Assembly: GCA_018663165.1 (NCBI GenBank)
Contig: JABJES010000271.1
Coordinates: 1-5,018 of the forward strand
Direction: 5' to 3'
Source of the DNA: Rhodospirillaceae bacterium
GTDB taxonomy: Bacteria > Pseudomonadota > Alphaproteobacteria > UBA11136
DNA: 5,018 nt
Numbering within the stretch: the stretch's first letter is position 1; each line of letters opens with the position of its first letter. Positions 1 through 5,018 of this stretch are shown one piece after another. The notes below the pieces were generated by a model, which was not told the DNA's origin, made no database searches, and was given only the letters and a program-made list of their open reading frames with translations. Position numbers and translations under genes: made by a program.

Positions 1-1150
1 AAAACTTTGCAAGGTTTGTCGGCTTATGTACCTGGCGCAGGACGTCCGGGTTGCCGCTTTCCAGGCCAATCTTGTACCCGATGCATCCACTCTTTTCCAT
101 CGCATCAAGTATTTCAGGCGTTACCGCCGCGGCAATAACGCCATTATTGGCGCCCCAGGAAATACCGGGAAGTCGCTCGCTTATTTCCTCAAACATTTTG
201 ATACAGTCGGAGCTGTTGTAAAGCAGATCATCGTCAAGCCAGTCAAAATAGCGGATGCCGTAATTACGGTACAGCCACTCCATCTCATCGATTACCCCGC
301 TGCGCGAACGGACCCTTATGCCTTTCCCGTTAAAATTCCGCACACCGCAAAAACTACAGTGGGCGCGGCACCCTCTCCTGGAAAGAATCGTCGCAAAGGG
401 AACATCAAGACCATTCATCCGTGAAAAGTTACTGAGCGATCCGACCTGATGATATTCGGCAATCGGCAGCCGCGCATATTGGTCGCGAATATCCAGATCA
501 ACCTCTCCGCCAGAAGCCATCGGTGCCTGAACAAGCTCTCCTTCTCCATTCAGAAAAGAAAGGTTTATCGGCAGCTCTTCATTTTCTCCCCGAAGGAACT
601 CATAAAAACGCCGAAGAGAAGACTCCCCTTCATGAGAGAACACGATATCAGCCAGCCCGTCCCGGAGAATTCTTTCAGGATCGGCCGTCGCCGCAACACC
701 ACCAACAGCGATAAATGCATCCGGCTTGTTCTTCTTGATGTATTCGCATGTTTCGCGAAACTGCTCATAGGTTGAGTCAAACATAAGCGACAGGCAGACA
801 ACGGGACGATCGAAGACGGCCAGCCCCTCATTCAAATTTTTAACCCAGGCAGAGCGAGGGTCGCCATCCTTCTTCTGCATCTCTTTGAGAACATGAAAAT
901 TGAGATCCAGAATATGGGGCTGAATGCCGAGGCCATCGAATACGGCAGAAAGATAAAGAAGGGATTGAGGGGGATAAGCAAAATACCCACGGGCTCTCGC
1001 CACACCGGCATCCAGGGCATGAAACGGCACCTGGTGAATTTGCACCAGCAATGCGCCGCCTTCAAAGGTGTATCCCTTAATGCGCGATCTCAGCGCTTCA
1101 CAAATTTCTTCGGACATATCTGTACCATTATATGAATTCATATCAGGCAT
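1..1150 (-). CDS. B12-binding-domain radical SAM enzyme, 3' end cut by window edge
   Basis: Second radical SAM enzyme, only distantly similar to the one at the right end; substrate unknown. The frame is open from 1150 to base 1 (383 residues visible), so it shows no closed ORF here. Residues 31-200 look like a B12-binding-type domain: YPPQSLLYLSAVFDGLG (59-75), HILDLNFHV, IAVGGVAAT (147-155) and FSHEGESSLRRF (171-182). No DxHxxG is seen. The cluster motif is RGCRAHCSFCG, with Cys261, Cys265 and Cys268 (codons at 370-347), followed by core segments FDWLDDDLLY (302-311), ISWGANNGVIA and GYKIGLESGNPDVLR (358-372), the last typical of the SAM-binding face. The window ends in mid-core, so any C-terminal region is unseen. 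Start choice: the ATG at 1150 has GGGGGAG about 13 nt upstream; ATGs at 1141 (ATGA-coupled to a mini-ORF) and 1117 are alternatives. It lies about 31 bp after the methyltransferase stop and is probably in the same operon. Confidence 0.9.
   Translation of the reverse strand, partial: MPDMNSYNGTDMSEEICEALRSRIKGYTFEGGALLVQIHQVPFHALDAGVARARGYFAYPPQSLLYLSAVFDGLGIQPHILDLNFHVLKEMQKKDGDPRSAWVKNLNEGLAVFDRPVVCLSLMFDSTYEQFRETCEYIKKNKPDAFIAVGGVAATADPERILRDGLADIVFSHEGESSLRRFYEFLRGENEELPINLSFLNGEGELVQAPMASGGEVDLDIRDQYARLPIAEYHQVGSLSNFSRMNGLDVPFATILSRRGCRAHCSFCGVRNFNGKGIRVRSRSGVIDEMEWLYRNYGIRYFDWLDDDLLYNSSDCIKMFEEISERLPGISWGANNGVIAAAVTPEILDAMEKSGCIGYKIGLESGNPDVLRQVHKPTNLAKF
1130..1143. repeat. 14-bp perfect palindrome over a start codon
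   Basis: The sequence ATATGAATTCATAT equals its own reverse complement and covers the candidate ATG at 1141. It is AT-rich and centred on GAATTC. It lies in the gene junction and the first codons of the last gene. A regulator site is possible, but a palindrome of this length may also be chance. Confidence 0.5.
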
Positions 1151-1185
1151 TTGGCTGTTGCCGCTCCCCCATGGAGGGCGCTCAT
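1138..1185 (-). other. 15-codon mini-ORF bridging two genes
   Basis: The ATG of this frame overlaps the methyltransferase stop as ATGA (1185-1182). The frame encodes MSALHGGAATAKCLI and ends in a TGA that overlaps, again as ATGA (1141-1138), an in-frame ATG of the downstream radical SAM gene. It could pass terminating ribosomes from one gene to the next. It could equally be chance in a short junction; no Shine-Dalgarno precedes it and the peptide resembles nothing I know. Confidence 0.3.
1162..1180 (-). other. Small hairpin holding the likely ribosome-binding site
   Basis: On the minus strand CGCCCTCC, a three-base ATG loop and GGGGGAGCG can fold into an eight-position stem with one C-A mismatch and one T-G wobble. 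The right arm contains the purine-rich GGGGGAG, the only Shine-Dalgarno candidate ahead of the downstream gene. There is no following T-run, so it is not an intrinsic terminator. It might mask the site until the upstream ribosome opens it. Confidence 0.35.
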
Positions 1186-2456
1186 GCTGCCAGGATAATG
1201 TTTTCTATCTTTTTGAGTTCCTGACAAATATCCTTCGGCGCGTGAAGCGAGATACATGTCACCCGATCACCCAGCATTTCCGCACATTTGGAGGAGACCT
1301 TTTGTTCGTTTTCATTATTAACCGCCAACAGGCATAGAACCTGCCCCTCCTCCGCCTGCAATTTTTCAGACGAATGGATGGGCAGACGTGATCCCGGCAA
1401 GAACATGCCCTGGCGTTCTTTCTGATCATCGACCGAATAGTCGATGAGGTGTCCAAGCGAAAGACCATTCACCAGCATATTGGCGCGACAGCCCGTGCCA
1501 TACAGAACAACCGAAATTCCATTTTTACGCGCCCTGGACAGGGCGCCTTCCAGAGCATTTTGATAATTCGCAATCCTGCCGCTGAAGGTTCCCGCAAGTT
1601 CGCTCAAGTCCTGCGTGGATTCCGATGTGGCTCCCACCTTCTCCTTGACTGAAGATCTCCGCGCCAGAAGCGACAGGCATCCACCGCTGAAATTAAAATT
1701 TTCAGAGGCAACGGAGGTAAATTCATACCGGCAAAGAAGGTTGTCCAGCACAGAACGGGTGAAATAGCTTACATGTTCTTCCCAGATAACGGAGCAATCT
1801 CCCTGTCGAAACCCCGGCTCAAAATCCGGAACATCTATAAACAACATTCCATCTGGCGACAGAACACGATCAACGCATTTAAAAAATGCCTCGACATCCA
1901 GCAAGTGCTCCAGGACCTGGCGCGCGACAACGAGATCAAACTGCCCATGGGACTCGACAATTCCATCGCAGAGCCGGGGCGAGAGCATTTCCTGGTAAAC
2001 GGTCAGGCCACGCCCTTGCGCAATCCCGGCCGGAATCGGATTGGGCTCAATCCCAACGCCACTAGACACACCGACTTTCATCAATTCAGCCATGAATTTG
2101 CCGTCGTTACACCCGACCTCTAATGCTGCACGAGGAGTTCCATGACTAAAAATCATGTCTATTTCCGACGTTAAATGAGGCTCCGGTTTCCACGAGCTGA
2201 AATTATGATTGTAATCGCGGTATAGAATCTCAGGATCTATAGCGTTTAAAATCTGGGTCAATCCGCAGTCCCGACAGAAGTGAAGCGCCAACGGGAAAAG
2301 CTCTTCTTTCTCATCCGGTTTCGAGAGAAAGCGGTGCGCGATAGGAAGATTGCCAAGGTCTAGAATCTCAACAAAGTCGCCGCGCCCGCAAGAACGGCAG
2401 GAACCGCCCTGCACCGGCTTTATTCCGCCGCCGTTAGCCACAGTGCTTACTTGCAT
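1182..2456 (-). CDS. SAM-dependent sugar C-methyltransferase (NovU/TylC3/TcaB9-like)
   Basis: Predicted to transfer a methyl group from SAM to a carbon of a keto-sugar nucleotide, as characterised relatives do at C-3 or C-5 of dTDP-sugars. From Met at 2456 it has 424 residues, close to the family norm of about 410. Domains in order: a zinc-binding N-terminus with Cys20/Cys23 and Cys61/Cys64 (CRSC, CRDC); a class I methyltransferase core with SAM motif EVGCNDG (113-119); and a C-methyltransferase C-terminal domain with YGTGCRAN (319-326) and VDDQKERQGMFLPGS (342-356). The catalytic-region block reads WEEHVSYF (225-232), keeping the Glu-His pair but with Trp where Tyr is usual; His184 fits another active-site His. 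The start is uncertain: no good Shine-Dalgarno precedes 2456. A GTG at 2420, preceded by GGCGGCGGA and nearer the CRSC motif, is a real alternative, and in-frame ATGs further up to 2546 would only add Arg-rich sequence overlapping wbuC. The substrate is unknown. Confidence 0.92.
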   Translation of the reverse strand: MQVSTVANGGGIKPVQGGSCRSCGRGDFVEILDLGNLPIAHRFLSKPDEKEELFPLALHFCRDCGLTQILNAIDPEILYRDYNHNFSSWKPEPHLTSEIDMIFSHGTPRAALEVGCNDGKFMAELMKVGVSSGVGIEPNPIPAGIAQGRGLTVYQEMLSPRLCDGIVESHGQFDLVVARQVLEHLLDVEAFFKCVDRVLSPDGMLFIDVPDFEPGFRQGDCSVIWEEHVSYFTRSVLDNLLCRYEFTSVASENFNFSGGCLSLLARRSSVKEKVGATSESTQDLSELAGTFSGRIANYQNALEGALSRARKNGISVVLYGTGCRANMLVNGLSLGHLIDYSVDDQKERQGMFLPGSRLPIHSSEKLQAEEGQVLCLLAVNNENEQKVSSKCAEMLGDRVTCISLHAPKDICQELKKIENIILAA

Positions 2457-2964
2457 AAGATTTGAGAGAGCGAAGATAACCCTTCGCCTGCGAAACATCC
2501 TCTTCAGAAGGGGCCCAGTCCCCATAGACCGACATATTACGGTCAAGCGGGCCCTTGGTCACTTCGTGAAAAACAAAGGATTCACTATCGACGGCGAGCG
2601 CATGAAACAAATTTTTCGGCATCCGATAATAAAACCTGTCGCCAGAATTAATATCTCCCAGATGAACCATTTCCCGTATCTCTCCGTCATCGCTAAAAAT
2701 GAACAATGTCGCCTTTCCCTCTATCACATGCAGAGATTCGCTTTTCCCCAAATGCTTGTGGGGCCGGACATAAGAATCCTGGTCAAGGGCAATGATCATC
2801 TCGTGCAGATCGCTTTCCGGATTTGGATGGGCGCAGACCCTGCACCGGCGGCGAGGCGTATGTTTCGCCCGATCTTTCAAAAAAGCGATGTCCTCCGCAC
2901 CGACAAAGACAAGCTCCGGCACCACGTACAGGACCTCTTCATTTTCTTCCCTGAACTGATGCAT
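2434..2964 (-). CDS. wbuC: WbuC-family cupin fold metalloprotein
   Basis: Small single-domain cupin of 176 residues, close to the usual size of the WbuC family, which occurs in O-antigen and other polysaccharide loci and has no established reaction. Family-like blocks are present in order: RRRCRVCAHP (38-47), HEMIIAL (54-60), then cupin motif 1 from PHKHLGKSE to G83, giving candidate metal ligands His69, His71 and Glu76. His121 in the second cupin motif (RMPKNLFHAL) is followed by HEVTKGP (133-139). No signal peptide or membrane segment is seen, so it is probably cytoplasmic. The start at 2964 is preferred because GAGGA lies 6 nt upstream; an ATG at 2997 in the same frame has only a weak AGG before it and would add 11 unremarkable residues (MRRQRFSRGKL). 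The 3' end overlaps the methyltransferase gene by 23 bp, implying co-expression. The family call is confident; the role in sugar or glycan modification is inferred from context. Confidence 0.9.
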   Translation of the reverse strand: MHQFREENEEVLYVVPELVFVGAEDIAFLKDRAKHTPRRRCRVCAHPNPESDLHEMIIALDQDSYVRPHKHLGKSESLHVIEGKATLFIFSDDGEIREMVHLGDINSGDRFYYRMPKNLFHALAVDSESFVFHEVTKGPLDRNMSVYGDWAPSEEDVSQAKGYLRSLKSYASKHCG

Positions 2965-2970
2965 TAATTT

Positions 2971-2975
2971 TCCTC
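2971..2975 (-). promoter_or_regulatory. Shine-Dalgarno site of the wbuC-like gene
   Basis: The minus strand reads GAGGA, then six bases (AAATTA-like spacer), then ATG at 2964. This is the best ribosome-binding site in the window and decides the wbuC start in favour of 2964 over the upstream ATG at 2997. Confidence 0.75.
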
Positions 2976-3015
2976 GACTAAAGCGTTGACGGCGCATCAG
3001 GCCTGGAATGCCAGC

Positions 3016-5018
3016 CTAAGCCGATTCCACGTGCCTGTAGAGGCTGCTCACATTCGCCGCCATGCCAAGAATATTGCCGATACCGGCATCCGTATCGCCG
3101 TAAAGTTTCTTATAAGAGGTTATATAGTCTTTCTGTTCGCGCGTTCGCTTGAACGAAATGCTCTTTTCCTTGCTGAGAAGAAAAGATAACGGATCGCCGT
3201 TAAAGTTACAGGCCTCCAGATCGACAAAGTCAAAATTGAATTTCTTGTCTCCGCCCGCTTCGAGAGAAAGTATATCCCGCTTGCGCAACAGGCTGTATTC
3301 GGCAAGTTCGTCAATATAATCCAGCAGCTTTTCGTTTTTGACGCCCTTGCTTTTGAGCATTTCTTTGCCGGCGCCGAACGCCATATCATGAAGCTTGTCC
3401 ATGTGATGGACTATAGCAACCGCCCTGTACAGCATTTGCTCATTATTGCCGAGTTCACCGTCGACATAACGCTCCAGAACGCCGGGTTGTTTAAGATAAT
3501 CGGCGGCTTCTTCCTCGGTTTTGAACAGCTCTTTTGTTTCCCTGAGAAAATCTTCATACAAATCCACCAGAGGGCTTTCGGGCGAGGTTGCGCGCTCATG
3601 CACATTCATCACGAAATTGGATATGGATACGTCATGCCACCTCAGAAGCTTTGTCAGCTCACTAAACAGATCGTTGTTATAAAATATCTCAAGGCTTAGA
3701 TTCAGCATTCTGCAATCGATATAACCCTCAAATGGCATCGTATTATTGGCAACGCATATTTCATCTATTTCAGGCGCCGTAAACTTTTCGCCGTAAATTT
3801 CATGACTATCCGTCGTCGCAGGAGTTATCCGAAAGCGCGTAACCATTCCGAACTTCTGCCGGTCCGCTTCCGTCGCGGCCTCTGATCCATTCAGCATAAT
3901 GAACTGATGAGAGCGAACAACGGTCATGCCGGCATCGATCAGTTCCCGGACAGAGTCAAAATGCGCTTTCTTCGTATCACCCGGCAGACATAGAATGAGC
4001 TCAGAAAAACTTGTCGCGCTTCCTCCACTTCCGCCATCGGATTCCGTGGCGACGAACATCAACTCTTCCTTCGCCACATTCCCGCGCTTTATGCTGTCGA
4101 GAACGCCCTGGTCAAGGGACTGCACAGAGGCGCTCAGCCAGACGTCCGGCCCCTTGGCATCCTCGCCACGGATTATCGAAGCCGCCTCCAACACCTTAGC
4201 TTTCTGGTTCTTGCCGGAAAGGCCGATAAAATACTTTGGCCAGCCGTATTTTTTATGACATGCGTGAATATCGCTTGCGATATCGATATCGCCCTTGAAC
4301 ATTCCAAAGTTAGAGTCGATGCAATGCACATCCGGGAAGCTCGATCGCTGGGCAATATATTCCAGCTCGGACTTGATCCGCTCCCTGGAATAGCGTTTGA
4401 CCCGATTGTAATATTCCACTCCCTCCTGGCAGAACGTGCACTTAAAGGGGCAGCCGCGCGCAGTCTGGATAAGAGGCATAAGCCCCTGTGTAAGGAAAGG
4501 GTCCAACAGCCCGTTTAAATAGGGAGACGGAAGATCATCCATATTCTCAGGCCGATCTGCCAGCCCACCACAAATGAAGTCGCCATCAATAATATAATTA
4601 CAATTATCCAGCCTTTTTCTCTGTTCCTTAAGGCCTCGAACATCGAAATCACAATTCAGCATTTCTTGAAGAAATGCCGTAAATGCAATTTCACCTTCCT
4701 TGACGAAGTAAAAGTCAATTGCCGGATGGTCGGCCATAAACTTCACCTGCCCCCCTTCTTCGAGGGGATAGTTCGGCCCGCCAAAAACAACAATGGTTTC
4801 CGGCGATCTCTCCTTTATCCTTTTTGCCACTTCATAGGAGAGGTTCTTATTCCAGATATAGTTTGAAAAACACGCCAAGTGTGGGGTTGTCGCCTCGACA
4901 TGGGCGATCAGATCATCGACAGCCTTGAAGAGGCTGATATCAACCCCGTCACCCAGTTCTTTTTTGGCATAGGCTGCGACAAGACCAATCCCATAAGGCA
5001 TGGAATTGCATGAATGGA
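3016..5018 (-). CDS. B12-binding-domain radical SAM enzyme, 5' end cut by window edge
   Basis: Predicted radical SAM enzyme that would cleave S-adenosylmethionine at a [4Fe-4S] cluster; the substrate is unknown. Counting from the first in-window ATG (5001), residues 1-125 look like the Rossmann-type cobalamin-binding domain of class B radical SAM proteins: PYGIGLVAAY at 2-11, FGGPNYP at 73-79 and VKEGEIAF at 100-107. No DxHxxG motif is visible, which is common in this group. The radical SAM core spans about 175-400. Its cluster motif is CPFKCTFC, with Cys184, Cys188 and Cys191. LSASVQSLD (289-297) and LCLPGDT (337-343) fit later strands of the barrel. The last 260 residues match no domain I recognise. 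The frame stays open through 5002-5018 (…HSCNS before the Met), and PYGIGL normally lies some residues inside such proteins, so the true start is probably beyond the window. The stop is TAG, 51 bp before the wbuC-like gene. Family assignment is firm; the function is not known. Confidence 0.9.
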   Translation of the reverse strand, partial: HSCNSMPYGIGLVAAYAKKELGDGVDISLFKAVDDLIAHVEATTPHLACFSNYIWNKNLSYEVAKRIKERSPETIVVFGGPNYPLEEGGQVKFMADHPAIDFYFVKEGEIAFTAFLQEMLNCDFDVRGLKEQRKRLDNCNYIIDGDFICGGLADRPENMDDLPSPYLNGLLDPFLTQGLMPLIQTARGCPFKCTFCQEGVEYYNRVKRYSRERIKSELEYIAQRSSFPDVHCIDSNFGMFKGDIDIASDIHACHKKYGWPKYFIGLSGKNQKAKVLEAASIIRGEDAKGPDVWLSASVQSLDQGVLDSIKRGNVAKEELMFVATESDGGSGGSATSFSELILCLPGDTKKAHFDSVRELIDAGMTVVRSHQFIMLNGSEAATEADRQKFGMVTRFRITPATTDSHEIYGEKFTAPEIDEICVANNTMPFEGYIDCRMLNLSLEIFYNNDLFSELTKLLRWHDVSISNFVMNVHERATSPESPLVDLYEDFLRETKELFKTEEEAADYLKQPGVLERYVDGELGNNEQMLYRAVAIVHHMDKLHDMAFGAGKEMLKSKGVKNEKLLDYIDELAEYSLLRKRDILSLEAGGDKKFNFDFVDLEACNFNGDPLSFLLSKEKSISFKRTREQKDYITSYKKLYGDTDAGIGNILGMAANVSSLYRHVESA

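Noticed and set aside
26..775. Plus-strand frames at 26-424 and 449-775
   Set aside because: They are antisense to the second radical SAM gene, whose minus frame reads through with B12-type and CX3CX2C motifs; the plus translations look random and Pro/Arg rich.
565..1065. Minus-strand frames at 565-831 and 832-1065
   Set aside because: Both are out of frame with the continuous radical SAM reading frame over the same bases, and their composition (Arg/Ser/Cys/Phe runs) is that of a shifted frame.
1151..1181. Terminator between the methyltransferase and the last gene
   Set aside because: The hairpin there is short, has a mismatch and is not followed by a T-run on the minus strand.
2350..2967. 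205-residue open frame on the plus strand
   Set aside because: It lies opposite the wbuC-like gene and the start of the methyltransferase, whose motifs are unmistakable; its own translation has no recognisable domain.
2965..2997. Earlier start for the wbuC-like gene at 2997
   Set aside because: Only a weak AGG precedes it, while the ATG at 2964 has GAGGA at ideal spacing and matches the family's usual length better.
3926..4258. 110-residue plus-strand frame
   Set aside because: Antisense to the radical SAM core of the right-hand gene; Ser/Pro-rich translation with no domain.
1..5018. CRISPR array, tRNA/rRNA, insertion sequence or phage signals
   Set aside because: No regularly spaced repeats, tRNA-like cloverleaf, transposase motif or terminal inverted repeats were seen; almost all bases are accounted for by the four genes.

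Overview
The window is a fully coding, leftward-reading stretch of four tightly packed genes, all on the minus strand. Both outer genes run off the window. The neighbourhood looks like part of a bacterial gene cluster for a surface polysaccharide or an unusual sugar. The main reasons are a WbuC-type cupin, a family found mainly in O-antigen and capsule loci, next to a sugar C-methyltransferase of the NovU/TylC3/TcaB9 type. No ribosomal, tRNA or housekeeping marker is present. The organism can therefore only be called a Gram-negative-like bacterium of medium GC, with a proteobacterium as my best guess from the WbuC association.

Layout in the direction of transcription (right to left): (1) 5018-3016, a radical SAM enzyme with an N-terminal cobalamin-binding-type domain and a long unassigned C-terminal region, its 5' end missing; (2) 2964-2434, a WbuC-family cupin metalloprotein; (3) 2456-1182, a three-part SAM-dependent C-methyltransferase (zinc-binding N-terminus, Rossmann core, C-methyltransferase C-terminal domain); (4) 1150-1, a second, different radical SAM enzyme with a B12-binding-type domain, its 3' end missing. 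The last gene has no closed reading frame inside the window, but its frame can be read without a stop from about 1150 to base 1 and carries a clear CX3CX2C cluster motif.

The gaps are 51 bp, a 23-bp overlap and about 31 bp, so the four genes are very probably one operon. The short junction before the last gene has some small-scale structure: a 15-codon mini-ORF joined by ATGA overlaps at both ends, a hairpin holding the purine-rich Shine-Dalgarno candidate, and a 14-bp perfect palindrome over a start codon.

Working idea (inference): one conventional C-methyltransferase and two cobalamin-type radical SAM enzymes, which as a class often methylate or rearrange unactivated carbons, act on the same sugar or lipid-linked glycan, with WbuC as an accessory metalloprotein of unknown reaction. 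No glycosyltransferase, nucleotide-sugar dehydratase or transporter lies inside the window, so the substrate cannot be named.
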